From Drechslera avenae (taxonomy: Eukaryota > Ascomycota > Dothideomycetes > Pleosporales > Pleosporaceae): a stretch of 64,000 nt of DNA. The position numbers and the translations under genes are program-made. The stretch is taken from the NCBI GenBank assembly GCA_034640345.1, contig JAXRVH010000003.1:682001-746000 (forward strand), given 5' to 3'. The notes beneath the pieces are model-generated. The model saw only the letters and a list, made by a program, of their open reading frames with translations, made no database searches and was not told where the DNA came from. Below are positions 30,446-40,855 of this stretch, piece after piece (the stretch's first letter is position 1; each line of letters opens with the position of its first letter).

Positions 30446-31737
30446 ATGGGACATGCAGGTTTGGAAAGTCGACTGCGCGACCTACTTGATCGCCGACGCA
30501 CAAACTCGACGCTGCGCAGTCTGACCCTCCCCCAGCCCGATCAGGTCGACTTCTCGTCCAACGACTTTCTCTCGCTTTCAACTTCAAGCCAGCTCAAATC
30601 CCTGTATCTCGAAGAGCTGCAAAATTCCAATCTGCCCCTCGGCTCCGGCGGATCTCGGCTACTGGACGGAAACTCGAAATATGCCGAGGAGCTAGAACGC
30701 GACATTGCGGCTTTCCACGGTGCGGAAGCAGGACTGCTATTCAATTCGGGTTTCGATGCTAATGCCGGATTCTTTGCGTGCGTCCCGCAGTCAGGCGATG
30801 TGATTGTTTATGATGAGCTTGTGCACGCAAGTGTGCATGATGGGATGAGATTGTCGCGTGCAGGGGACAGGTTGTCCTTCCAGCATAATACCGTGGCTTC
30901 ATTAAGAGATATCCTGACACGGCTGCTGGAGGATGATGGGGTGCGAGATGGCAAGAGGAGCGTTTTTGTGGCTGTCGAGTCCATCTACAGCATGGACGGC
31001 GATGTATGTCCATTGAAAGATGTTGTAGACGTGGTTGAAGAGATCATGGGTCTGCAACGAGGTTACGTCGTCGTGGACGAGGCACATTCCACAGGCGTTC
31101 TGGGACCAAAGGGACGAGGTCTGGTTTGCGAGCTTGGCCTCGAGCATCGCATTTACGCCCGGCTGCATACCTTTGGAAAGGCCATAGCAGCCAATGGTGG
31201 TAGGTCGACGACAGGTCGTGTTGACAAAGACTGACATGCACAGCAATACTCCTAGGCTCCCTCACCCTACGCCACTACCTGATCAACTACGCGAGGCCGC
31301 TCATCTACACCACGTTTCTATCGTATCCCTCGCTCGCACTCATTCGCTCTTCTTACACGCTCCTGCAATCCGGACAGAGCATCTCGCTACAGGCACAGTT
31401 GCGTCAACTCACACAGACCCTGTATGCGCATCTCAACGGCCTTCAAGACGTATCCAGTGCAGCCCGCCGAGCGTTGAGGATTCCAAGCGCATGCCCACAA
31501 TCACCCATATTCGCGGTGCAGCTAGAAAAACCAAAAGCGCTGGCGAGATTTTTGCAAGACCACGGCATGATGGTGAGAGCTGTTGTGACGCCAACTGTGC
31601 CGGCCGGCACTGATCGGATCAGGATATGCCTACACTCCGGGAATACTGTGGCAGAGGTAGAGAAGCTCATCGAAGCGCTTGGGGCATGGTGCGAGAACCA
31701 AAACGCTTCCCTAGAGGCAAGTAGAGCCAGGCTCTAG
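30446..31737 (+). CDS. bioF: 8-amino-7-oxononanoate (KAPA) synthase (BioF) with C-terminal ARL
   Basis: Two exons, join(30446..31199, 31244..31737), 415 residues; the intron is 44 nt. A PLP-dependent alpha-oxoamine synthase: VDFSSNDFLSLSTSS, LGSGGSRLLDGNSKYAEELE, AGLLFNSGFDANAG, YDELVHASVHDGMRLSRA, VVVDEAHSTGVLGP (PLP-contacting Asp/His) and the Schiff-base lysine in HTFGKAIAANG. The second exon continues ARPLIYTTFLSYPSLALIRS. It condenses pimeloyl thioester with alanine to KAPA. The last residues are A-R-L, an accepted PTS1 variant, agreeing with the known peroxisomal location of fungal BioF. Start ATG at 30446 (MGHAGLESRL); the frame is open farther upstream without an ATG, so an upstream exon is conceivable. 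Confidence 0.93.
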
Positions 31738-32184
31738 CCAGTAAACGGTGAATGGCGTACTGCCAAACTTAGTGTACGTGTCCGATTATCGAATATATTG
31801 CGCTACAATGTGCTCAACACACGAGCTACGACTGTAAAAGCAGGCGGTGATGCGGCTTGTATAAGCTTACGCAGGGGAGTGGAGTGCGCCTCTGAATCAG
31901 TGGCATTGATGGGCAACTAGGGGGGCGATCTCACCACCCAAGCCCGAAACAACGTCGCCGTTCCGCCGAGGCTAGCCACAGTACGTACCTGCACGTATCG
32001 GCCTCGGTGATGTCGAGTGGGTTCATTCGGTTGAGCGTTATATAATATAAAGACGCTGCGGAACCCCGCGCTTGATCAGCTCCACTGTCATTGGCTTAAG
32101 CCCCACGTCAATATCTTAACGCGTTGATCCCGCCTGAGGCATTTCGATTGATGGCAATGTGACTCTGTCCTCTATACCTTCCTC
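31738..32184. promoter_or_regulatory. bioF-bioB intergenic region
   Basis: 447 bases between tandem genes. A TATA-like stretch TTATATAATATAAAG lies at about 32038-32053, roughly 130 bases before the bioB ATG. No gene seen. Confidence 0.45.
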
Positions 32185-33441
32185 ATGGCTCACAGAGTGC
32201 TGGTTCGTACGGGTGGTGGGTTGTCTTTCAGCCCCCGCTCCCGGCAGATCTCCCGTTTATTTAGCACTGTCCTCGACACACCTGTCGATCCCGGGACCCA
32301 GCAACTCCGCAAGGCGTCTGTATTCGAGAATGCTCTCAATGCGAATGTCCCCCGGACGACGTGGACAAAGGAGGAGATTTCCGAAGTTTACAATACCTCG
32401 CTGATTGACCTCACTTATGCAGCGGTATGTGTGTCAAGGCCAGTTTTAGACCCCCTCCCCCTGACTCTCTAGGCAACGGTGCATCGGCGGTTCCACGACC
32501 CCGCTGCCATTCAGATGTGCACGCTCTTCAACATCAAGACTGGAGGCTGCAGCGAAGATTGCTCCTACTGTGCGCAGTCGTCTCGATACGACACGGGCTT
32601 GAAGGCGACGAAGCTGAGCTCGGTCGATTCCGTCTTGGAAGCGGCACGCATCGCCAAGGAAAATGGGAGCTCGCGCTTCTGCATGGGAGCTGCATGGAGA
32701 GACATGCGGGGCCGAAAGACCAACCTCAAGAACATCAAGGAGATGATCAAGGGTGTGCGGGGCATGGGCATGGAGGCGTGCGTGACACTGGGCATGGTCG
32801 ATGCTGCGCAAGCAAAGGAGCTCAAGGAGGCCGGCCTGACTGCGTATAACCACAACGTCGACACCAGTCGCGAGCACTATCCGAGCGTCATCACGACACG
32901 TTCCTACGACGAACGGCTCAACACCATCAAGAACGTCCAAGAGGCCGGCATTCATGTGTGCACTGGCGGTATCCTCGGGCTAGGTGAGAAGGCTCGCGAT
33001 CATGTAGGTCTCATCCACACGGTAGCCACGCTGCCTGCCCATCCCGAATCTTTCCCAGTCAACGCTCTGGTGCCAATCAAGGGTACTCCACTGGGAGAGA
33101 CACAAGCCATCTCCTTTGATGCCATCCTACGGACCATTGCCACGGCGCGCCTCGTCATGCCCGCAACCATCATCAGGCTCGCGGCTGGCCGTCACACGAT
33201 GCGCGAGGAGAAGCAGATCCTGTGCTTCCAGGCCGGCGCCAACGCCGTTTTTACAGGTGAAAAGATGTTGACGACGGCGTGCAATGGCTGGGAAGAGGAC
33301 AAGGCCATGTTCGGCCGCTGGGGTCTGAGGCCGATGAAGATGGAAGAGACGATTGGCGAGAAGCGCATGCCCGGGCAAGACGAGGCCGAGGCAGTCGTTG
33401 CCGCTGCTGAGGCTGAGGCGACGGTGCAGGTTCTGGGCTAG
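32185..33441 (+). CDS. bioB: Biotin synthase (BioB), mitochondrial radical SAM enzyme
   Basis: Two exons, join(32185..32424, 32473..33441), 402 residues; the intron is 48 nt. Residues 1-30 form an arginine- and serine-rich presequence lacking acidic residues (MAHRVLVRTGG...SRQISRLFST), typical of mitochondrial import. The radical SAM motif C-x3-C-x2-C is in CSEDCSYC, followed by AQSSRYDTG. Other family stretches are FCMGAAWRDMRGR, ACVTLGMVD, AYNHNVDTSREHY, GGILGLGE, NALVPIKGTPL, RLAAGRHTM and AGANAVFTGEKMLTT. The enzyme inserts sulfur into dethiobiotin using one 4Fe-4S and one 2Fe-2S cluster. The Ala/Glu-rich tail (EAEAVVAAAEAEA) is longer than in bacterial BioB. Third enzyme gene of the cluster. 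Confidence 0.95.
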
Positions 33442-33607
33442 TCTTAGAGGGTGAGTAACATAATCTCAGCGAGATCTGTGACGCAGGTCTGGAATGACAG
33501 ACCTTGACCCCACTAGCGCCCGCCTTGCCGATGACGTAGCTTCTACCAAACCATTAAATACAAATATCATGAACTCGTTGACTTGCAGTCTGCACTCAGC
33601 ATTTCCA

Positions 33608-34233
33608 ATGTTTTCTCCGTCCATTTACACCGTCAGCATATTCCAGCTGGGGCTCACGTCGGCCCTCAGCGCCTATGGTCTGTATCTCTCCTACCAGAAC
33701 ATAACGCGGCTGCAGCAGTACGAAGAAAAGAGCGAAAAGGCTGCAGAATGGTCAAACACGGCGGCGCAGAGATTGCACAAGACAAGAACGACGCAGACGA
33801 GTGGCACAGTGACGGTATGAGATCTGTGTCAAAAAGCAATAAATGTAGCTAACGCATCGGTGTGTAGCTACTCGTTAGCTTCGTAGCTTCAACCGCTCTT
33901 CTCCTCGTCCCCCGCTTCGCATCGCCCAGCCTACTAATTGCCGTTGGGGTTGCAAACGGCATGGCTTTGTACTTTTCCCGCACACACATGGCCAATTTCT
34001 GGAACGATGGCAATCAAACACGCGTCCCGTTTGTGGAAAAGTTCAACGAGGCGATACGGGGCAGCGAACAGGTCGTCTTATTGCTCGGTACTTTGTGTCT
34101 GGCATGGGGAGCCGCAGGAGGCGTATGGGCGGGTATGGCGAATGGGGGATCAGGGATGCTGGGGCTGGCGGTCTGGGGACTTGTGGTCGGAGGGAGAGCT
34201 GCTTCTATTGCGCCGAAGATGGGGTGGATTTGA
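33608..34233 (+). CDS. Small multi-pass membrane protein, function unknown
   Basis: Two exons, join(33608..33814, 33868..34233), 190 residues from MFSPSIYTVSIFQLG. The same frame also has ATGs at 33569 and 33494; I prefer 33608 because 33494 lies only 52 bases after the bioB stop. Hydrophobic segments are at the N-terminus (SIFQLGLTSALSAYGLYLSY), at LLVSFVASTALLLVP, PSLLIAVGVANGMALYF, QVVLLLGTLCLAWGAAGGVW and GLAVWGLVVGG. A polar loop holds ITRLQQYEEKSEKAAEW. I do not recognise the family. The gene follows bioB on the same strand, but nothing in the protein ties it to biotin. Confidence 0.65.
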
Positions 34234-34244
34234 TGGTGATTGAG

Positions 34245-36508
34245 CTATGACTTGTAATCCTGTACACCCTGCGTCTCTTGCATTTCTTGCATCTCTTGCA
34301 CCACGCGTACACTGTCTGCCTCCTTGACCCAATCTTCAATCCGCGCACCGACGTCCCCGACGAGTCGTTCGTACGTCTCATTGACAAAGAATAGCGATGT
34401 GTGTGCCGTGATCTCGTCCATGTCTTCCATAAACACTCTAATCCACGTAGGGTCTTTGTTACCGTCGGCATCTTTTGGTGGCAACGTGCAAAACTTTCTC
34501 AGCTTCTTGGGCTTTGCCTCGCTCTCGTTTGTATCAGCTTTGACATGACTGTTTCGGCTGTCCATTGTGGAGAGCGTGTAGGAAGACTCGGCGCGGCCAT
34601 CTGGCGGAGATTGGCTCATAATACCACTGTGGGAGAACTCGTAGTGTGCGTAGGGGCTTCTAGAATCGTGGACTGGCTCGGAGTCTCCCAGTTCCATGGC
34701 GCCCACGTCCTCTTCAAGCTCAATAATCACTGGAGGCGGCTCAGGCCTATCCTCTGCGGGTATTTTGCCTTCCCGCAAGTCTGCCTCCCGTTGTCTCTGC
34801 CGTGCTTCGGCCTCCCGTTGCTCTGCCTCTGCCAGTCGCTGTTCCCTCTCCTTCTGTCTCTGCTTTTCCTCTGCCGACATGTGCTTCTCTTTGTCTTCAG
34901 TTTTCTCTTTCTCCTTGTGTTCTTTTTCCGCCTGCTCCTGTCTCTTCTTCTCCTCTTTCTCAGCCTGGTCCTGCTTCTTCTTTTCTTCCTTATCCCGTTC
35001 TTTCTTCTCCTTCACCTTGTCCTTTTCCCACCCCTCTTCAATCTTTGTCCGCTCTTTGATGATCTTGTTGCGTGCCTTGACAGCTTTTTGGTATTCCTTG
35101 AGAGCTTGATCGTGCTCCTTTTCAGCAGCTTTCCGTAAGGCTTTGTCGGGAAACTGCATGAGATCTACAAACGGTGGTTCTTGGGGAATAGGCGGGATCT
35201 CAGGGAGATTAGAGGAGCCATCATCCCCATTTGATGCATGCTGCACAGAGGGAGGGCCTTCTGGACTGGCTGGCACACCGTGGTCTTGCTCGGCCTCGAT
35301 AGACGCACGTGGTGTGTCCGCGATAGGATCCGGATGTATATGAGTCAACTCTGGCTCTGGCTCTGGCTCTGGCGTCGAAGTGTTGGTAGTATTTTCATTA
35401 GACTGTTTGTAGGTGAGAGATGTCATCCCAACACTCGCATCGCTGTCTTGATGTTGTAGTTGCAGGCTGGCAGAGAGCGACTGGGTGGGCGGTGTTGGAG
35501 GCGGAGACTTGAGAGACTTTGGCTTCTTAGACCTCCCAGTACTCGCAGTATAGTAATTGACGAAGCGTATCCTAGGTACTGTGGGCATCCGAGGGTGAGC
35601 AGCCTTCCTCTTACTCTCGTCGTCTTCTTCTAGCGCCCGCATCTTCACGTATCGAATCTTTAGTTCCTTGTAATTGGCCATGGCGCCACCAAACTCTAGA
35701 TGCGACCTGACCAGGCCTTTTGTGGCTTCCTTTAGACCGTCTTTGTAGTGCTTAGTAAGCCAATGCACGCTGTTCTCCCATCCCTTACGGTTCGATAGAC
35801 GAACATCGTTGGGGAAAGCAGGGTTGTAATTAGGATCTGCCGGCTTGGGGTTGAAGATGGTGCTCATCCTGCTAGGCCTCTGTCCTACGCCTGCATCCTC
35901 GACTATGGCGTCCTGAGGTGGCGGTGGTGCACTGAAGATGCTCCCGAGTCCTGCCTTGATGATTCCAGGATGCATACCCAGAAACGGGACGTCGAAGCTG
36001 ACAACGCCAACAATACGATGGCGAAAGGCAAGCGCAACGTCTCCAGCAAGCAGCCCGCCCATGGAATGGCCGAGCAAGACGATATCGGTCCATTGGTCTT
36101 CATGTGGGGATAGCCTAGCAGGGTAAGCGTCGAGCGATGCAGGGTGATTGATACTTCATACCATCGCGAGAAATTATCCCTCGCAATCTCGAGCGAGTCC
36201 CTCGATTTGTACCTCGGATATATTTTGGTGTGTACCACGTGAGTGTCGGCGAGGGTAATGGTCACCAGATTGTGGACATGGGCAGGAAAGCTTCTGAAAC
36301 TTGTTTCGTTTCCCATGAAGCCATGGATGTAGACGAGGAGCAGGCGGCGTCGCCCACTTTCTTCTAGTGTAGGGTCTGGGACGAGCGACTGTGTGGACGA
36401 GGACCGTGGATCTTGCGACTGCATGACCGTTAAATACGGCGGGGGCGCATCACTCGAAGCATGTCGCGGTGGCAGAGGCGGTGGGGGTGGTTTCCCAGAC
36501 GACGTCAT
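34245..36508 (-). CDS. DUF676/lipase-like alpha/beta hydrolase with charged coiled-coil tail
   Basis: Two exons, complement(34245..36114, 36162..36508), 738 residues from MTSSGKPPPPPLPPR. The 47-nt intron rejoins DNFSRW and LSPHEDQWTDIVLLGHSMGG. The hydrolase core occupies about residues 50-300: RLLLVYIHGFMGNETSFRSF, the nucleophile elbow GHSMGGLL and VVSFDVPFLGMHPGI. Residues about 440-540 are a highly charged Lys/Glu/Gln stretch (KEKKERDKEEKKKQDQAEKE type), probably a long helix or coiled coil. The C-terminal region (KKLRKFCTLPPKDADGN...VFMEDMDEITAHTSLFF) looks ordered. An ATG at 36697 would add 63 residues. The substrate is unknown; a lipid or protein-complex role is plausible. Confidence 0.8.
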
Positions 36509-37182
36509 TGTTTGAGGTGTGGTTGTTATTGGGAGCAGCTGCAGGATAGCAGCAGGCGTGGATATGGTTAGTCTAGTTGCACAGCCTTTGGCGTTCAATT
36601 CGCATAGAGGGGTAATGTGGGGTAGTGCGGCAACAGCACAAGGCAGAGCCGTGAGCGCATCTACGAAGCTGCGATACAACAGCGACAGATGAGTCATGTC
36701 TGCCGTACTTGTCTAAGTAGACGTCTACTGTAAGTACTGTACAGGGCTTCACTCCATGCGCGCCTCGGTACCTGCCGTTGGCCGCCGTCTTCGTCATGCT
36801 TGTGTGTCAAACTCTAATATTATGCTGCATGACTCTGCTTTATGAAGCCCGAGTCGCACACGGGGTCATGAGCAGAGCAGCGGTCGAGTGTGTTGAATGG
36901 GCCATGATATACCTCTGGTGCTATAGGTAGAACGGGGCTTGGCAGGAACAGGCAAAGCTCAAAGTAAGCAAAAGCACACGGAGCATACGGAGCATCGTCG
37001 GACGGATACCAGCGCCGCTTGAGGGTGCGACAAGTCCAGGAAGGCCTGGATGGCTCTGTTTGTTGTTGCGGAAACAAGCAGGGGCGGCATGGCAAACATG
37101 CTAGCAAAATGGGGCGGTTCCAAAGACGCGCTCGTGATGGTCACAACAAAGTGTATAGGCCGACCCTGTTGCCGCAACGGCA

Positions 37183-37473
37183 CTAGATATGCTTGGCAAT
37201 ACGCTTAAGCAGGGCGGCAGATTGCACCGTCGTGACGTTGGGGTGCGACAACACCAGGACGGCAGCTAAGAATAACAGACTTTGCAGCGCGGGCCATGGA
37301 CCTGCATACCAGCGTTCCAGAAAGCAGTTCCTGCGAGACGGAGGCGCGAAAGTGTAGGCGCCACTGCAGGTGCGGCGGGAGAGCCGACTAGCCAGGCCGC
37401 GTACCATGGTACTCTGAATTCTCCGTAGCTGCTGGTCGACAAGTGCAGCCGTGTGTATATTGGACGCAGCCAT
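37183..37473 (-). CDS. Doubtful small ORF, hypothetical protein
   Basis: A 96-residue ORF from the ATG at 37473 (MAASNIHTAALVDQQLRR); the same frame also opens at 37575. It has a basic N-terminal half (RGLASRLSRRT) and one hydrophobic segment (SLLFLAAVLVLSHP). It could be a small organelle membrane protein, but no family feature is recognised and GC-rich sequence opens frames by chance. Confidence 0.22.
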   Translation of the reverse strand: MAASNIHTAALVDQQLRRIQSTMVRGLASRLSRRTCSGAYTFAPPSRRNCFLERWYAGPWPALQSLLFLAAVLVLSHPNVTTVQSAALLKRIAKHI

Positions 37474-37523
37474 TGCGCGGGCAAATTGGCCGTCGTCATG
37501 AGCAGCGGTGATTGCGGTGGGCG

Positions 37524-37557
37524 GGAGAGAGGGAGAGGGAGAGAGAGAGAGAGAGAA
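37524..37557. repeat. GA-rich simple repeat
   Basis: Imperfect GGGAGA units leading into a (GA)n run, directly read from the sequence. Confidence 0.8.
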
Positions 37558-38354
37558 GGGAGCGGCTGTCACCATCTCGTGTGTCGGTGGATCCTGCTAT
37601 TCTCGGACACGTTATCTCGCTTGCAGGCCAATCAACCCCCCGCCCACGGCCGCCAGTCCCCAAACCGTTTCTCTGCTTCTGGTCAGTGTCAGTGTCTCGC
37701 TCTTCTGTAGCCTGCTGCTCCAGCGCTCCCTCTCCTCCACCACGACTCCCGCTGCGACGTCGACAATTTACGGACCAGCGCTACCGGCACTGGGGAGCCT
37801 CAGGACAAAACCGACACCCGCTACTACCGCACCCTCACGCCACCGTCGCGCGACAAGTTGCTCCACGTCTGGTCCTACCCCGTTGCAACTTCGCATACAA
37901 TCGCATACGCCTACGCTAGCACCGCCATCTGACCGCGAATTGCCACGCCACATCCCCCATAACCACCCGTCTGCCCGCCCGCCCGACCAAACGCGAGACG
38001 AGTGCATTGCGAGCAGATGCTGCCTTTCTGACCGCCTTCACGTGCGTATCTACCTACCACTTCTGCCGCCATGCCGTAGGATTGCTGATCGTTGCCCGTT
38101 AGACCATCTCGCAGCCAGCCGCCTGGCGTCCATTCTTTTCTCCACATTCGCTCCGAGCACCTTGTGCCTTACTCGACTGACTCCATTGACTGGACCATTG
38201 CATCGGCTGAAGCCCTTACGTCCACTCATTTGATCACTCCCCCAGACGATACTGACAACCAACTTGCTGCTCGTCGCTACATGTTCTGCCAACACCTGCA
38301 CGCCAACACTTGCAATTCGCCACTGATCCTCTGAGAGCATCACCTACTAGGCTT

Positions 38355-40037
38355 ATGGACTACGCCGCACCGCCCGCCAGAATACCGAGATTCTTCCGCC
38401 CCTGGCAGAACATCCCACTCAAGCAAGAGGTGGAACCAGCCCCGGCCAGTCGTGAACCGGAACCCAGACGAGAGAACATGGGCAGAGCTCATCGCTTCTT
38501 TCACCGCCGCGCCGCGCACGGAAACACCCGCGTAGTCACGGTCGCTGTCGAGGTTATTGCCACTGTCGACACCAACGGGAACTTGGTCGCTGAAGAGACT
38601 CTGGCGCCTGTCACACCACAGGCCCCGACTGCAGCAGTCACAGCAGGAGTCCCCGCGTCACAGCCCTCAGTACGCCCACTGGCGCAGCAGCCTCTTCCCT
38701 CCGTCCCACTGCCCGCGGTGCCGGCTGTGCCGACAGTAGCTCTCCCTGTCCTGCCAGTTGTACCAGCCGTTCCTACAGTGCCCGTTCCCGTGTTGCCGTC
38801 TGTGCCAGCAGTACCGCCTTTTCCCAGTGACCTTACTGTTCCTGCCTATCCTTTTTCTGCAGCCGTTCCGGGCATCCCAGCGCCCTCCTCAGACGCCCTC
38901 GGCGCATCGCCAGTGCCAACAGGCGGACCCGGAAGCACTGCCAGGCCCTCTGCAGTCCCAAATCCAGCACTCCCTTCACCAATACCCTCCGGAAATTTGA
39001 CCGAGTCTAGTAAGTACATGAAGCTATAGTATCGAGACCAATCTAACATTGCAGGCACTGCGCTGTCATTCATTTCTTCAGATAGCATCTCGGCGTCAAC
39101 AGCGACCCAAGTCATTGCGTCCATTGCAGCCGCGCCAACTCTCTTGGCATCACAGTCTTTATCTACATCCAGCTCATCTTCGAGAACACCCCCGCCATCC
39201 TCAACCTCAACACTATCCGAGTCCCGTCTTGCCAGTCGCTCCGCATCCGCCTCTGATGCATCTACGACGGCCATCTACTATGGCGGCGGCGGCGGTGGTG
39301 GTAATGCGCCTGGAACGGTGACATCGTCTGCTGCAGCCACGTCAACTGCCTCGGGCGCAGCCGCCAACAGTCCCTCTCCGCTCGAGACTCCGCAAGTTGT
39401 CGGGAGCATAGTAGGCAGCCTTGCTGGCGCTGCGCTTATCCTTGCCCTAATCCTATTGCTTCTCCGACGCCACAAGCAAAAGAGAGGCGGCACACTACAG
39501 CTCACAGGCGACGATCACACCGACAACGCCCAGTCTGTGAGGCAGGCACCCGTGAGTAGCAGTCTTGTGCCCGCTGCCTTCCTCAACCGCTTCTCTGCCA
39601 TCTCGGGCAAAACAGCCGATACCACCACCAGCGCTGGTGAGCGAAGCTTCCAGAGGGTGTCCGGTCGCAAACTACCTTCTGCATTCAGTGAAGGCATGAC
39701 GTCTGAACAGTTTGCTGGCGGGAGCACAATGTCTGGTTCGTCTTTTTACCAGGACGAGCACGGTGTCTATGGCGGTCCGGGCTTGTCAAAAGAGTTTGGA
39801 AAGGAGATTGGCGACACCTCTCTTAACCGCGAGTCAGGGCCCATGAACATCCGGCCTAGCCCAGCCAAAACGCCAGTCATACGGCACCCAGACGACGACG
39901 GCAACCCCTTTTCGGATCGCAACTACCTGAGCCCACCACAGTCGCCCAATACCGAGCTTCCTCCTAGAGGCACGCTTGGAAGAAGCTTGCCCTCAGCCGA
40001 TGGATCGCGCTCCAGCAGATTCACGGAGAATGTCTGA
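38355..40037 (+). CDS. Single-pass membrane protein with Val/Pro-rich region and Ser/Thr stalk
   Basis: Two exons, join(38355..39009, 39055..40037), 545 residues from MDYAAPPARIPRFFRPW. Residues about 110-170 are a repetitive Pro/Val/Ala tract with recurring PAVPTV and PVLPxVP units. A Ser/Thr-rich segment follows, likely O-glycosylated, then a Gly run and one membrane helix (VVGSIVGSLAGAALILALIL) near residue 355, stopped by RRHKQKR. The roughly 170-residue tail contains DDDGNPFSDRNYLSPPQSP-type motifs. The layout (low-complexity ectodomain, one helix, polar tail) resembles fungal wall-stress sensors or mid2-like proteins, but there is no cysteine-rich WSC domain and no obvious N-terminal signal peptide. 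Function unknown. Confidence 0.78.
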
Positions 40038-40855
40038 ACCATCTCAGCGCTCTACCCTTTCTCACTCTCGCTCAAATCTCTTAACTCACGACACGCATGA
40101 ACGTGCGAATTGCTTATCTGCATTGTATCTACCGTCTCGATTGTTGGCGGTCTGTCTTGTATACCCCCGGATCCGCTCGACATTTTCAAACTCACCACAT
40201 ACTGTCCTTAATCGGGCCGCATCACAGCGGCCTAGAATAATGTCTTGTCGGTTTCCACCTCTGTTATTTTACATTTGTCTAGTTTCGATTCATACAACGC
40301 TTCCGTTTGGGAGCAGTGCGTAGTTACACCCTGGTTGCTTGATAGAGATACCCAGGTCCGCCCGTTTGTTTACAGGTTGTGTGTATATATCTGCGCCAAG
40401 GTAGCCCGTGCGTATGGTCGCCATGTTTGTCATGTATTGCGATGGAGTACGGGCTAGAGATCTGTTTGTAGGGTCGGTGAGGTTTATCCTTGACCAATGC
40501 ACAAAAGTTTGATCTTGGACGGTGTCGTTGATGTGATGTCGCTTGTGTGAGGCGTGCAAAGTTGTTCGTCTTTGTCAGCGCAGGACCATTTCCTAGAATG
40601 GTTCGAAAGAACGTGATGTCAACGTGCGCAGTCGGCTAGCTCAGCCACAGCCGTACCTGCTTAAGTCACACGCACTGCCCCGGGATCGACGGAAGGCCTG
40701 ATGTGTTTCTGTTAGCGCTATAAGGCCAGCAACCTGTTTATATGCCAGCTTACGGGCGTTTGAGACATTGATAAAGCATTCCTAGCCTCGTCAGCTTCTT
40801 CTTCTTCTTCTTCAAACTCTTCTTTCCCTACAATCATCACACAACCCTGAACATC
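40038..40855. other. Intergenic upstream of LURP-one gene
   Basis: 818 bases without a supportable gene. The last 80 bases include a CTT-rich run just before the ATG at 40856. Confidence 0.45.

Larger units (their letters stand above)
36509..38354. other. Long divergent region with GA repeat and pyrimidine-rich leader
   Basis: 1.85 kb between the hydrolase and the next plus-strand gene. A GA-rich run lies at about 37524-37557. The 700 bases before 38355 are strongly CT-rich, like fungal leaders. A doubtful minus-strand ORF is listed separately; nothing else is supportable. Confidence 0.45.

Noticed and set aside
32446..32955. Minus-strand ORF of 169 codons within bioB
   Set aside because: Antisense to the radical SAM coding sequence, no features of its own.
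34401..35138. Plus-strand ORF of 245 codons with Leu/Phe/Ser-rich sequence resembling membrane helices
   Set aside because: It is the antisense of the Lys/Glu-rich coiled-coil region of the DUF676-like gene; the hydrophobicity is an artefact of that composition.
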